From contig OY744605.1 of the NCBI GenBank assembly GCA_963556255.1, positions 68,991,110-69,055,109 of the forward strand: DNA of 64,000 bases, written 5' to 3'. The translations under genes and the position numbers were made by a program. The notes below the pieces were generated by a model, which worked only from the letters and a program-made list of their open reading frames with translations, was not told the DNA's origin and did not search any database. Positions 1 to 12,129 of this stretch are shown one piece after another. This DNA is from Allolobophora icterica. Lineage: Eukaryota > Annelida > Clitellata > Crassiclitellata > Lumbricidae. How positions within the stretch are numbered: position 1 is the first letter of the stretch; every line of letters starts with the position of its first letter.

Positions 1-1330
1 GCCTTTCCTTCACATAATATATCAGTCTGGTGCCAAGAAATTAAGACATTTTGCGAAATTATTTAAAAAAAGAAATATTATTTTCAGCTACAGAAAAAAT
101 CTGTGCAGCATTGGCTATAACTGCACGTTATATGCATTAGGTACAAGTTGAACAACATTTTAAGAGTTGCTAGTAAATTCTAATTACTTGCAATTTATTT
201 TTATATCAAATAACTGACAAAAATACATGTAATTCACTCTTTGCAATGCATCATTACCATCCGTGACAAGATGTGACTGCCATGAGAAAATGGCAAAAAT
301 CTGATTCATACGGATGGTAATGATGAAAAACAACCACGGATGGTAATAGCACAATGATGAAATTTATAACAGGCGTCAAACATTTTCACGTGAGTTACTC
401 CATCACATAAGTAATTTCAATCAGTTCAACAAAAGCGGTAAATAAGATAAGTTATCAATGTTTTAATCTACCTAAAACAGGAAATACAACACTAGATGGT
501 AATGAAACAGAAATTTACTTTTTTTATAATTTGGAACACACAAACCTAAATTTAAAATAAAACATTATGAATTTCAACACAAATCTGTGTGTTTCCATTA
601 ATAGTTGACAATATCTTGTTCCGGATGTTTTTCTTTTAGTAAGTAAGCATGTTCTCTAAAAGTTATAGGCTTCCAAAAAATGGAGATGGCTATGATGCTT
701 ATTTCTATGGACAAGTATAAATAGGCCCAAAAAGAAATAAATATTACGAAAATGAGTCTAAATGTTTAATTATTGCATGTGCTAGCTACTAATTAATCAA
801 AATAATATACCTTTGTTACAGGTTGTAATGGAATAAATTTGCTTAAAAGCTGAATTTAATGCTTTGTACACCGTCTCGGACAGTGGATGGTAGTGATATT
901 TTGTATACATTTAGTCATTTTTTCAAAATTTCCAAAATATAGCAGCTGAAACAATTATGGGAATGTTAATCTGCTCATTCTTTGAAGGATAGGCAAAACA
1001 AATTTGAAGAAATTATCGAAAAAACTCAAGAAACCAGCATGGGACATAAATTCTGCACTTTTCGGATAATGACCCATTCCTGGTTATTTCTTAATACTTA
1101 ATTATTCATTTAACAATATTATGCCATTTGGCTCATTAATAACTAAAATTGTCCTTCATTTTATGTCAAATGTTACAAAAGCATTGGCAGGCACCACTCA
1201 TGGCCCCTTATCCTAAAAGATTCCGTACCTTCGGCGCTCGATAATGTGGGCCGCCCATGACCAAGTTTCCCGGTCCGACCCTGACCACTGGACCACTGTA
1301 CAGTATTAATATCATTGATAATCTGAAATA
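1..1330. other. AT-rich stretch without a recognisable gene
   Basis: No convincing reading frame or known repeat was seen on either strand. It probably belongs to intron or spacer of the gene array whose exon 2 lies just to the right. The only structure noted is a short inverted repeat at 250-324 and further partial copies of the same GGATGGTARTGAT word near 337 and 883. Confidence 0.4.
250..324. repeat. 15-bp perfect inverted repeat
   Basis: Arms ATCATTACCATCCGT (250-264) and ACGGATGGTAATGAT (310-324) are exact reverse complements separated by 45 nt. A direct partial copy, ACGGATGGTAAT, follows at about 338-349. It could be the core of a small foldback element. No target duplication was found. 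Confidence 0.5.
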
Positions 1331-2294
1331 CTTATTAGGTTTATTATTAATAGATGCTTTGCCCAAATAATAATAATGATAATAATAATAATAATAATAA
1401 TAATCATCATCATTATTATAATAATTATAATGAATATAATTAATATTAGTGTATTATTCTGTAAATTTATATTAGTACCCACTCTTTTAAGAACAAAGTT
1501 AGGCCCCTAAATATGAGAGTCGTTTATTAGAATAATAATATGCAGAAAACACTCATGCAACACCAGAACGACAATATTGAAAATGCTTAAAAAAGACAGT
1601 CAGCCTACTGAACGTACTAAATACCATAAATACTACGGTGAAATATTCTAAACGGTGAAAATGAGGAGATAATGAGAACACTAACAAGGAACTGTGAATT
1701 CGTCTCCTTTCGAAGCACCAACTGCCATGAAAATCAACGCGGCAAGTAGAAGACAGTTTCTCAGCATGACTGCAAATCTGCAAGGAATCAAAACAGACGA
1801 TCACACAGTAAAATTACCAACGTACGTCTCGTAACTCGAGTCCTTTTAAAGAAGTCAATGAGGGAGGAAGGGAGGGAGGGCCCTCAAACACTCAGGCCGG
1901 CACAGTCGATAGGTTGGCTGCCGTCAGCCGGCAAGGCCGGTAGGCTGACCGGCACAGCTGACCTATCTCTCTCTGTCTCTGTCTATCAGTCACTTTCTCT
2001 CTTTCTCTCTCTCTCTGTCTCTCTCTCTCTCTGTCTCTCTGTCTCTCTCTATCTCACACACACATACACGCCCACACACTCGCTCTCTCTGTCTGTTTCT
2101 GTCTGTCTGTCTGTGTGTCTCTCTTTCTCTTTCTCTCTCTCTCTTTCTCTCTCTGTCTCTGTCTGTCTGTCTCTGTCTTTGTCTCTGTCTCTGTGTGGCT
2201 GTCGGTCTGTCTGTCTGTCTGTTTCTTTGCTTAAGGAAATGACGCAATTGAGCTGGATCAATAGACGATCGATCTAGCGCTTGTTGAATTGAGT

Positions 2295-2354
<60 letters not shown>

Positions 2355-2399
2355 CGTTGACTATGACGCTGACGATAGATGACGATAGATGATTACGAT

Positions 2400-2475
<76 letters not shown>

Positions 2476-2600
2476 AGTAGATAAATAAGTGCGGGTTTAA
2501 CTTTACACCACCCCTTAGCCTTGGCAGGTGCTCTGAGCGGAGCCTTGTTTGAAGTTCTGATCTGACCTATTTGATTGAGAGGCACAGACAGTGTTTAATA
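1330..2600. repeat. Microsatellite-rich intron block of gene 1 (ATA, TCTG, GAT tracts)
   Basis: Contains an (ATA)n tract at about 1367-1420, TC/TCTG repeats at about 1965-2225, and two (GAT)n tracts at 2297-2353 and 2401-2475. The unique sequence around the tracts (an AATAAA-bearing segment near 1525, and a segment around 2232-2295 beginning CTTAAGGAAATGACGC) recurs near each exon 2 copy at 16, 43.5 and 58-60 kb. It is therefore part of the duplicated array unit. Open frames read through the tracts are low-complexity artefacts. Confidence 0.75.
1682..1777 (-). CDS. Secreted Cys-rich array gene 1, exon 2 (signal peptide exon)
   Basis: Unrecognised gene family, described here from four paralogous copies. 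The minus strand shows an acceptor (TTCCTTGCAG) before 1777, then ten untranslated bases, and ATG at 1765-1767. The frame opens M-L-R-N followed by a hydrophobic core (CLLLAALIFMAVGAS), a typical signal peptide, then K-G-D-E-F-T-V-P-C. An in-frame TAG at 1681-1683 is at the same place in all four copies. I infer a donor at TA|GTGTTC (1682), which leaves phase 2 and avoids the stop; T|GTTAGT (exon end 1686) is a stronger-looking alternative donor but gives phase 1. The exon is 96 nt, exactly as in genes 2-4. Exons 3 and 4 would lie beyond the left edge. The promoter and exon 1 are assigned at 12.6 kb. If the TAG is used instead, the product would be only 28 residues, and an AATAAA lies about 150 nt further on. 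Confidence 0.6.
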
Positions 2601-3300
2601 TAGACGTCTTTGGGGGGGATGTTCTCCCAGGATTGATGTTCCCCCCAGAAGCCAGCAATATTATAAGGTAGAGACCTTTTGGGCAGGGAAATCCCCCCAG
2701 GATACAAGTTTGTCCTATCCCCCCGAGAGCTAAAAAAGGTCATCAAGGTTTTTGAGAGAGTAATTCATATAGAAAAAGAGGCGAAAAGCGGACGAATGAC
2801 TAAAAAAAGTCATCAACTTTTTTTGGAGATGAAATTTTAAATAGTCTTAAACTTTTTAAAGATGGATGAAATTCCCAAAAAAGTCATGTGTAAATTCGTT
2901 GGTCCCCCCAGAAACCTTGTTTCCCCTCAACAGAAGAGGGGGACTAGATTAAACACTGGGCACAGATGCACATACATACAAGCATACATACAAGCACACA
3001 TACAAACATATATGTATATATGCAAACATACATTTATTTATTATTAACTTAAAGCCTTTACCCCTTTTTGGTCGATATGTGTGTATACCTTTTAATTCCA
3101 ATAGTCGAATCTACCGGTACTAAAGCATTTTAGTCCCTTGGCAAATTCTTTAGAGCTACATTGGCTGGAATGAATGTTTAGCTGGCATAATTAACTGAAA
3201 CCCATGCACTTAGACTTGCAACGTCCATGTTGTTATACACACGTACTGCACATTATAGTAGGCCCACAAACAAAGCATTTAATTTCATTTTAATACATTT
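2600..3300. other. No gene seen; short G/C-run palindromes
   Basis: Only runs of five to seven G or C in opposite orientations (about 2610-2730 and 2905-2945) and a short CATACA-rich stretch (2970-3035) were noticed. No coding evidence. Confidence 0.4.
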
Positions 3301-3308
3301 AAAATATT

Positions 3309-3451
3309 CACTGTGTCCCTATGAAAAGTAGACCCCAAGAAAAAGTGTCATAACTCGGTCAAAACGTTTAGCATTTGCCTGAAATTTTAAAAACAACGCT
3401 AGCCACATTACCACCAAATCGTAACGCCGTTTGGAAATGTTGGTGATTAAC
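3309..3451 (-). mobile_element. Solitary end of a mariner-type transposon
   Basis: Begins CACTGTGTCCCTATGAAAAG and runs for about 140 bp as the inverted copy of 5672-5831, the right end of the mariner element nested in the nearby hAT. No second terminus and no clear TA duplication were found, so this is a truncated copy. Confidence 0.7.
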
Positions 3452-5201
3452 ATACAAATGACTGCAATATATAAAACTGTATTAAAATGTATTTTAAATA
3501 TTAAACTATGCTAAAATAATAAAAGGAATAAAAGCATAAAGAGCTCTTCTTACTCGTTTGCAAAGATATGCTGTGTAAATAGAGCATACAGATAAGTCGC
3601 GTAAGAGTGCAAACGTCAATATACGCTAAAATATAAAGTATATTTACAATATTATTTAAATAGGCCTAATTAAACTATTATTTTTTTTAATTACTAGAAG
3701 AAATGATTTTATTTAACTACCTGTGGAAGATTAGTTAAGTTGTCGCAGTTGTGAACTTAGATAGGCAATCACGTCAACAGTTCAACTGCTTGTCAACCGA
3801 TCAAATTTAGGCCTGATGTTTTGTGTGTGTACTGTTTTAGCAGCGATCTATTAATGCTACGTTACTTAGCTACTGGGTGCCTCTTCATAGCGGGACCTTG
3901 GTCCCTTCTGAGACACCCTTTGTAGCCAATATCAGCTTTCTGTTAATTTCTATTGTCAATTTACTTGCTCATGTTGATCAGTTGGTTGCAATAAAATGTT
4001 TGATTTGATTTGAAGATGTTTTGGCGTTAGCAACGGATAGTCGGATTCTTCTCTCAAAACCGGATCACCCTCTTCTGTGCTATTTGTATATAATGTGTAG
4101 GTTCTATTTAAGTCTTGACTTGCAGATAGCAATTTATGTCTGTATCGATCAAGTCATTTATTGATATTGAAACTCATACACACCAGAAATTGTTTTTGAA
4201 ACAGTTTTAATTTTCACCTCGTAGGCAGGCCCGGCCCTAGGGCAAGGCGAACGAGGCAGCCACTTTGGGTCCAACGCTTTCATGGGACCCGCGCTGCTGG
4301 CTATAATTTTTTTACCGTGATGGTATTGACTTAATTGCTTTTGGTGCGACATATTAGTCCGGTTTAATTATATCAGCAAATAAGTACAAAACATCTAAGT
4401 CGATCTTGCAACCAGAGCGTCTGATTTAAGGCGAGCGAGCGATCGCTCTCCTTCGTCGCTCGCCTAGCAAAGGTAGGCCTACCGGCGAACGATATTTACC
4501 GCTCGCCTAGCCGAAGGCTTCTCATCGTCGGTGACAGTCGGTCGTCGCTCGTTGAGTTTGAATTAGATTCCAAGACGATAGACGAACTTGGAGCGAGGCC
4601 ATTATTTTATTTACCTAACTGAGATTACATTGTACTTTAATTGACATACTTGCGGCAGCTGTGAATGCGTGCCGTGACCTGTCCGAATTACTGCCGACTG
4701 ATTACTCCAATTTCGTGCAATATGATTGGCCTTAAAAACCCGACCGACACCTCACGCCGCGTGACATCATCCGCTACATCACCAATTTTGGAAATTATTT
4801 TAAACATCAATGACGGCGAAGATGAGCAAGTCGAATAATAGTGTACAGTTGAGCACGTAGACCTATCTGTCATGGAAATTAGGCGACTCGTTCGATGTCG
4901 ATGTAGTCGAAATAGAAAACCGTCGGACTGCGAACAAAATTTACTGCAAGTCCTGGAGAAAGCACCCCGATAAAATTCGAATGGATTGCCGGCTGAAAGG
5001 TCAAGCGAAAAATGAATGTTCAACGTATACGCCGAGGGCTCAACCAACGTTGTGAAATCAGCCGTCACACGTCATCTTACGTCAATGGTGGTGAATGTTC
5101 ATTCATTCATTCATTCATTCTGAGAATTTATATAGCACCTTTTCCAGTGACCTACTCAGATAACGGAACTGAAGTGAGATAGGCATTCTAGATGAATACT
5201 A

Positions 5202-5831
5202 CACTGTGTCCCGATGAAAAGTAGACCCAACATACAAAAGCCATAAGGAAGGAAAGGAAGTGAAGTTCAGCAACAGCTTGTGTTCAAAATGTCCTCTTTG
5301 TTCACGGACACATGACTGTAGACGTGGACGCCACTGTTTGATGGCCCGGTCGATGATCACGTGGTCAAACAGCTGCCACTCTTCAATCACTCAGATGATC
5401 AACGTAGCGAATGCGGGAACGATAAACGCGCTCCTCCAGTAGTCTACACTCCAGACTTGATAGTCAACTTAATTGAGGTCGAGACTGTTGGGTGGCCACA
5501 GCTGCGGGGATATGAAGTCGTGTGTCTCCCGGGGACAGCAGGGCAATGGTCTGACGTGCTCGGTGCGCAGGGGCTTGTCTTGTTGAATGTGAAGTAGCCC
5601 CCAATGAAAAGTAGACCCCTAAACGTTTGTAAAAACTTTGTATGTTGGAAATTTCCCCGTTTCAGTACTGCACCTCAAAACTTGACAAACTCACCAACAT
5701 TTCCAAACGGCGTTAGGATTTGGTGGTAGTATGGCTAGTGTTGTTGTTTTTTAAATTTCAGGCAAATGCTAAACGTTTTGACCGAGTTATGACACTTTTT
5801 CTTGGGGTCTACTTTTCATCGGGACACAGTG
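5202..5831 (-). mobile_element. Internally deleted mariner-type element nested in the hAT
   Basis: Terminal inverted repeats CACTGTGTCCCGATGAAAAG... (5202 inward) and their complement ending at 5831 are flanked by TA at 5200-5201 and 5832-5833, as expected for Tc1/mariner. The minus strand encodes the C-terminal end of a mariner transposase. One frame reads ...LWPPNSLDLN-stop-VDY (about 5440-5510), matching the family's PPNSPDLNPVDY catalytic-Asp region. Another frame at 5240-5390 reads IEEWQLFDHVIIDRAIKQW..., the C-terminal IxxWRxRL region. The N-terminal half is missing and stops are present, so it is inactive. An extra internal copy of AATGAAAAGTAGACCC occurs at 5603-5618. Confidence 0.85.
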
Positions 5832-5989
5832 TATATGCAGCGATAGGAAAAATTACGAATACGATACACAAAAGACGCTGTACACAAAAGCAGTCGATCG
5901 CGTATCGCTCGCCAACTCATCCACAGCGATCGATTTTCAACCTACCTACTATTTTCAAATCAGACGAACTGCTTGCAACTGCCATTAAC

Positions 5990-6690
5990 AGTATCTACCG
6001 CGTACTTGCAGATGGTTAAAATCTTACAGAGAGGGAGGCCTTGAAACGGCAACAGCAATTGCAAAGGAAATTGCCATAGACTTAGAAGTAGGAACAGTTT
6101 TTCAAAGAACGAGAGTGCACAAAAGAAAAACTATTTACATATGAAGCTGACGATGAAGGAGTTTCAGATACACGACTGAAAAACTTCGAATAAATTATTT
6201 CAGCCAGATTGTTGATATGGCAATGATGGGATTTACAGCAGATTTGATCAAATGAGAATGCATCACGAGTCATTTTGGATTTCTTTACAAATTTTTAATT
6301 AGTTACAAAAAACTGCAGTACGAATCTGGAGAAAAAGTTACAGCCGGCTAACCTAGGGATCTTGATGGTTTTTTTGCTTGCTGAGGAATTGCAGTCATGT
6401 CAGTTCTATAATTCCTACAGCGACCTACAAAGATCCTGTTAGGATTTTGCAATTTCCCACAATAAACAAGTGATTATATCATATGGTATTATAGTGACTT
6501 TCCTAACACGCACATTGCACTTCGAATACTTCTGACTGTTTCTGTCACTGTTAGCTTCTAAAGAAAGAAGCTTTTCGAAGCTAAAACTTAGCTACTTTGT
6601 CAATTGAGAATGATGTTGCTAACGATCTGCACTATAGTGAAATCATTGCGGATTTTGCATCCATCAAGGCTCGCAAGATTTGCTTGTGAA
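5990..6690 (+). pseudogene. hAT (ZMYM1-like) transposase remnant
   Basis: Broken frames on the plus strand match the C-terminal half of ZMYM1-type hAT transposases. At about 6010-6170 there is a segment equivalent to 'GLETAIA-AKEIA-DLEVE-...-EADDEGVSDT' in the sister copy at 61.4 kb. At about 6495-6690 comes the dimerisation region, with FPNTHIALRILLTVSVTVS, a SKLKL-like stretch, and DVANDLHYSEIIADFASIKA. Numerous stops and frameshifts show it is dead. It lies inside the bounded hAT element 4226-7222, which explains its origin. Confidence 0.75.
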
Positions 6691-6922
6691 CAAAAACATT
6701 TTAGAAGATAGAACCCACGCTATTGTCTACGGTGTCTAAAACACTTTCAATTAGAAGGACCCTCAAATATTTTAATTATTAACATCTTTTTCAGTTGTCA
6801 GATATTCAAATAATTAAATAAACATAATCATTGCTTCCATACTAAAATGTTTGTTTTAAGAGCCTGATTTGCATTTTGTGTTCATTAACCATTTAATTTC
6901 GATTTTGCGTTATTAAACATAA

Positions 6923-6960
6923 CTAGCTGTAACCCGTGAAAAATCACGGTATATAAAAAA
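6923..6960 (-). mobile_element. Possible Helitron 3' terminus
   Basis: On the minus strand a hairpin (CCGTGA-TTTT-TCACGG) is followed eight bases later by CTAG and then T, the arrangement of Helitron 3' ends. The corresponding TC 5' end was not located, so the extent is unknown. Confidence 0.4.
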
Positions 6961-7606
6961 CAATTATTATTGCAGTGATAACAATAACGTCATATTATAG
7001 GCCTATAGCCGTCGTCAAGACAACCGTCGCCAAGGCGGCAGTATAGTGACGTCACAATAGTGTTTGTTACGGGACGGACAGACAGACGTACAACGGTTAT
7101 TATGTAAGTTAATTATTTCCAATACCGTATTAGCAGGAAATAAACGCCGCAATGTCATTTTTGCTTGGGGCCCCGCTCATTGCTTGCTGCCTTGTTCCCC
7201 ACACACCGTAGGGCCGGGCCTACTCGTAGGTAATCTATCGCTTTAGTAACTTTCTTCTGCACGCAATTATGGAAGCCTGGTCTATCGATGGCCATCATGG
7301 CCATAATATTTATTAATTGCACAGAGTCGGCTTTAGGTATAGGCGATATAGGCGGCTGCCTAGAGCGGAATTTCTCAAGGGGCGGTAAATTCCGGGACAA
7401 TAAAAATAGTAGAATTAGTTAATAAGAAATTAAAAGGTAATATATATGTTGAGTAAGGGGTGGCATTTTTGTCCTTGCGATTTGCCTATAGCACAAAACA
7501 ATCAAAGGCCGCCTCTGTAACTGCAGGTCTAACGGATGCGTGAGCCCAAGGATCGAACGAGTGATTCATTTATAGCGATTACCTCTTCTTTCCCTTCAGG
7601 CTCGAA

Positions 7607-7813
7607 TTAATCCCTCTTTGGAGAGGGGTCAGCCACTCGGATCCTTCTCTTCCACTTGTTTCTTTCTTGAGCATCATCTTTCTTCAGTTTTAGGAGTTTT
7701 AGGTCTTGTTGTATCGTGTCTTCCCATCTCTTCCTCTGTCGTCCCCGACTGCGGCGTCCATATACCTCTGCATTCATGATTCTTTTCACACAGCTATTAT
7801 CCTCTTTTCTCAT
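7607..7813 (-). pseudogene. C-terminal fragment of a non-LTR reverse transcriptase
   Basis: An open frame of 68 residues contains GRRSRGRQRKRWEDTI followed by DLKLLKL, DAQERNKWKRRI and ADPSPKRD. This is the familiar C-terminal tail of many LINE polyproteins (G-R-x-R-K-R-W-x-D ... D-R-x-x-W). No RT palm motifs remain upstream, so it is a short 5'-truncated relic. Confidence 0.75.
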
Positions 7814-8040
7814 TGATTTATAGCGATTACCGCAAGGTCCAAAACCCAGGTCCAGCTATCTTTGCCACCTATGCATATAGATTCTGTGTTCGATGCTTAT
7901 GAAGCACTTTGCAACTGGATATCCTCGACATAACCGAGGCAAACCCAGTTTAACCGGAATCGTTATCGTATTGACCTTTCCAAGCTGTTGCTCGCTGTAA
8001 ATATAATATAGATCTAGTTCACTGTTGCTTCACTGGCGTG

Positions 8041-8519
8041 ATCTTGATCAGAGGCGCCCAGGCTTTTAAAAATTGGACGCACACCCCTCCCGTATGCCCC
8101 CATACACATCTGTCTCCTGTCTGCCACTCGTAGTCATACACTGGAAATGACTCAGAGTGTCTCATAAAAGTACAGTATAACACCTGCATATGACATCGTA
8201 CGATTATGTATGGTGAACCAAAATTACACAGTGAAATTTTCAATAATATCGATTCGATGCCCAATCCTTGTGTGGATTTGATTTAGTGGGTGGACGCACG
8301 TGCGTCCAGTGCGTCACGCTGCCGGTGTCGCGTGGCAGACTATCCGTCTTAAAACTATCCGGGGGATGAATAAATTTATCCCCCCCGGATGGAATCTACC
8401 GGTATAGAGTATCCGGGGGATAAACCATTTCTATCCCCCATCGTGCAAAATCATCCCCCGGGGGATAATAATTCACAGACATAGATATTATTGAAAATGC
8501 GCATAATTTATAATCTATA

Positions 8520-8609
<90 letters not shown>

Positions 8610-10218
8610 CTGCAACATGACAGTACAATCAAGATCATAATAATAATATGATCCTTCAGGTGGTCAAAACTATTCCGGAGATATGGTGTTATTCTGGAAC
8701 GGTTTCTCCCCCATCAAGATTCTGTTGGACAAAGGTTCCTCGACAGGCAATCGCATTAAAGCGTTGGATGGTTATAGAGAGGCGCTGAAAGAGATGGCAA
8801 GTCTCTTTGGGTTCTCCGGTGATTAGAGTTAGCCGCTTGCCCAGTTATTATTATTATTACTTTTTTTTGCCCTGAGGTACTTCATTCCCCCAAGGTCTTA
8901 GAGATTAAAAGTGTTATGTTTCTGGAAACATTATTATTATCATTATCATTATTATAATTATTATTATCATCATCATCATTATTATTAGGGAGCTTTTAAA
9001 TAGCGTCCCTTCAAGGTGATCTACTCAGGAGCGCTCCCAGTCCAACCACAACTAAAGAGAATAGTCTTTAAGTTGGTAAGGAACAGGGTAAAGTGAGTCA
9101 TAGGAACCAGGCGGAGTGCAACAGGGAGACAAATCTGGGCCTATGCTGTAATCAAAATCCAACACAAGAAATAGGTAAAGCAAGTGACTCTAAGTCTTCT
9201 AAGCAATATTTAGATCAAATCAAACCGAAGTTACAGTAGGAACAGCATTACCTTGTCGTTAAAATATTTATCAAGATATTTTCGCATTTCTGTAGGCTCA
9301 CCGAAGTCAACATCCATCGTGGCCAAAGGGAGAGCAATCTCAAAGGGATAGCAGTTGCGTACAGCTCACACGAAGAGAAGTCCATTTGCTGCTGACAGGG
9401 AGGACGTTCCCGATGTGGTTAGGTGCCTTGTGTAGAGCTGACGCAATTGTCGGCCGAAATTTGCCGAGTTACCAATCGACCGATATCAAGCTCGAGCTAT
9501 ACCAATTCACCTAATTAGCAACTTGCTGATAGGCCTATTTGTCATCCTTGTTTTAGACACATCCATCGCAACAAGCCCTTTACGCAACTAATAATGCGAA
9601 TAGACATTGTTTAATTTGCGTGAGATTACAACACCACAAAGAACACAAGAGTCATTGACCTTGTTTCATTGCCTCAAATGGCTTTACTGGCTTTGCTGGT
9701 GTACCTATTGATACGAATCGACCGATATCAAGCGCGAGCTATCAAATCACCTAATTAGCACCTTAGTCCCTTTTCATGACACTCGTTTGTGACTGCTGAT
9801 ATTTTGTCTTCCTCGTTTTGCTGGTGCACCGATTGATACGAATTGACCGATATTGATCAATGTCACAACTTGCCTAAGAGTAAATAGAGTATAGAGTAGA
9901 GAAAGAGAGAATGCGAGGATCATTGACTTCACTGGATTCTTTTCCCACGCATGCCAACAATAAGTAGCATATGGCTTTGCCTTTCACCACGACTGATGTA
10001 GATCTAAACTGACTTAAATCGCACAATTTGTAATTATTTTCAAGAGGGGATTCTTTTTGACGGGGGATAATTTCGTACGACTAATGGGGGATACGTTTGC
10101 ACGAGGGAGATAGTCCCTCCCGTTCATATTCATCCGGCCGGATACTCCATTCTGCTAAGGGGATATACTTGTATGGGGGGATACTCTATTTTGTGACACC
10201 GGCGCCTATGATCTTGAT
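8041..10218. mobile_element. Non-autonomous hAT-like element with 8-bp target duplications
   Basis: The element is 8049-10210, with ATCTTGAT at 8041-8048 and 10211-10218. Left end CAGAGGCGCC; right end read inward CATAGGCGCC (one mismatch). The paralogous segment near 49690-49710 keeps the empty site (GCGTGATATTTATGCG). There is no transposase. The interior has repeated GGGGGAT/ATCCCCC palindromes near both ends (8350-8470 and 10045-10190), an imperfect internal duplication of about 250 bp (9470-9540 versus 9715-9790), and an inserted stack of family A retroelement fragments with ATT tracts at 8519-8990. Confidence 0.8.
8519..8990 (-). mobile_element. Family A retroelement stack 1 (two fragments plus ATT tracts)
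   Basis: An (ATT)n tract (8519-8608) is followed by a minus-strand fragment (about 8640-8845). Translated, it reads TGEPKETCHLFQRLSITIQR and then FNAIACRGTF, the C-terminus shared by all family A copies. A second tail-only fragment follows, with a T-run and the hairpin CCCTGAGG (8870-8877) / CCTTGG region (8890-8896), then more ATT/ATC repeats. Both are oriented minus, each with its TAA tail to the left. Confidence 0.7.
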
Positions 10219-10219
10219 G

Positions 10220-11260
10220 CGATCTAAGTTAAGCAATTTCAGTGAGTTTCTTTTGGAAGAGGCGCTATATAAACCTGCGATAACAGTTGTAATTACTATT
10301 GAATCAAGAACTAGATGTCTCTGTGGCTCATTAATTTTCTCTATCGGTCATGCTATCATCACACAGATCCGCACAACCTTAGTCCTTAAAACAGCCGTGT
10401 CATTTGTGAGCATATTTCTTTGCCAGAAATACCAGCTTTCTAATTTCATTCTGAATGCAGCTTTCTATAGTTGACTGGTTCAGTTCCTATGTTTACCTCT
10501 GTTCTGCTTTCTTGCAGGGCGAATTGCGCTAACGTACCCTCTCCAAGAAGAGTCAAGTGTAGATGTTAGCTTATGATGTGCAACTGTTTGGCTGGCTGCG
10601 CGCAAATATAGGCATCCTTGTGCTTCATGCACACGAACCTCTTCACTCTTTCATGCACACTGGAAGGTTATTTAGTTGCTCCTTCTTTAACCGGTAACCG
10701 AACTCGGCACTATCTCTCTGGAAAATCTCCTCCGATTTGACGCAGCGCTCGTTAATAAGCTGGTGCCATGGGCTTGGCCTTCGAGTGGCGCTTTAGAAGT
10801 TTGGAGATTACGATTACGATCTTCTAGAACATCCAAGCTGAAGCATGGGAGCTTTGCCACAGAATATATAAAGCTACGCTTTATCTATTCTGTGGCTTTG
10901 CGGTGGTTGAAACGTAGATTGCATTTGAGTATCCAGAAATGTAAGATAGGAACAGTTATGTAAAGTAATATAATGTAATGCAACAAAGGGGAGAAAAAGA
11001 AAGGTAAGATCAGATATTTGGCCGACAAGTTAATTTAAAACACGCCTCTGCCTGAACGTTGATAGTTCTCATAGTTGGAGAGTGGTCTAGAACCACTCAG
11101 GCAATTAAAATATATGCCTAACAAAATTGAAATTTCAAAACTTACCAGACGACACACTGTATTTTAATGATTACATGCATAAGGAAGTTGGTAGATAAAT
11201 TCGGCGAAAATGGGACAGCAGTAATTTGCCCTAATCAGACTAGGCTCCCAGTAGGCGAGG
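10220..11260. repeat. Duplicated array spacer, paralogous to 49690-50650 and 23160-24110
   Basis: Long segments match the other two locations in the same order, for example the ATTCTGAATGCAGCTTTC block, the TTAGCTTATGATGTGCAACT block, and the GGAAGTTGGTAGATAAATTC block. No gene is evident. It marks the duplicated unit to which genes 1-4 belong. Confidence 0.7.
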
Positions 11261-11319
11261 ACAGGAAAGGATGGAGAAGAATCGTCTACAATGCGACCAA
11301 CCCTCGTATCGAGGACGGT

Positions 11320-11532
<213 letters not shown>

Positions 11533-12129
11533 TCTATATGTGAATATCGTCTTATTCACATCTCATCTTCAACATGCCTGTGAGGATATGTGAAGATTGT
11601 TTAGTGCTCAACTCTTCAGTGTGTTTGTATAGTAGGTCTACAAAATGCGTTATACATATGACATCGTTGTTGGGGAAGGCTAACTTCTTAGCTGTGATTT
11701 AATAGAAACACTCCTGCAACATTATTTAAATGTGAAGGTATACGTTGTCTGCTTATTTTGCAATGAATTGATCGGGTGAGATCCTTCATCTCAGCTGCCC
11801 TTTTAGATGAGTGCCTACCCATTAAGGTCCTCCTGTACGGACCGTGCTATAGTCCATGCGTAAGAGTAATGAATGATGGTAGAAGATAATAATAATAAGA
11901 AGAAGAGCAGTCCATTAAGCTAGCCCTGAGGTAGTAATGAGTTTGAATTGTTAACGACTTCAATTTCTTAGCCTCAGCATATGAGGACGGGTGGAGTTTG
12001 CGATTACGATTACAATTAATTACACTGACTGAAGCTATAATAGCTGATGTTGGTGCTCAACAGGTTATCGTAATCGTAATCTCAAAATATCTATAGCACG
12101 GGACCCAGCTGAGTCACAGGCGCTGAGCC

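Larger units (their letters stand above)
4218..7230 (+). mobile_element. hAT transposon with 8-bp target duplications
   Basis: The element spans 4226-7222. The 8-bp duplication CTCGTAGG lies at 4218-4225 and 7223-7230. Termini are CAGGCCCGGCCCTA on the left and, read inward from the right, TAGGCCCGGCCCTA. Paralogous array copies preserve the unoccupied site TTCGTAGGTAATC at about 17774 and 44900. It carries a decayed transposase related to ZMYM1-like hAT proteins (see 5990-6690) and was invaded by a mariner at 5202-5831. A related copy starting CAGGCCCGGCTCTAG lies at 61166. Confidence 0.85.
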
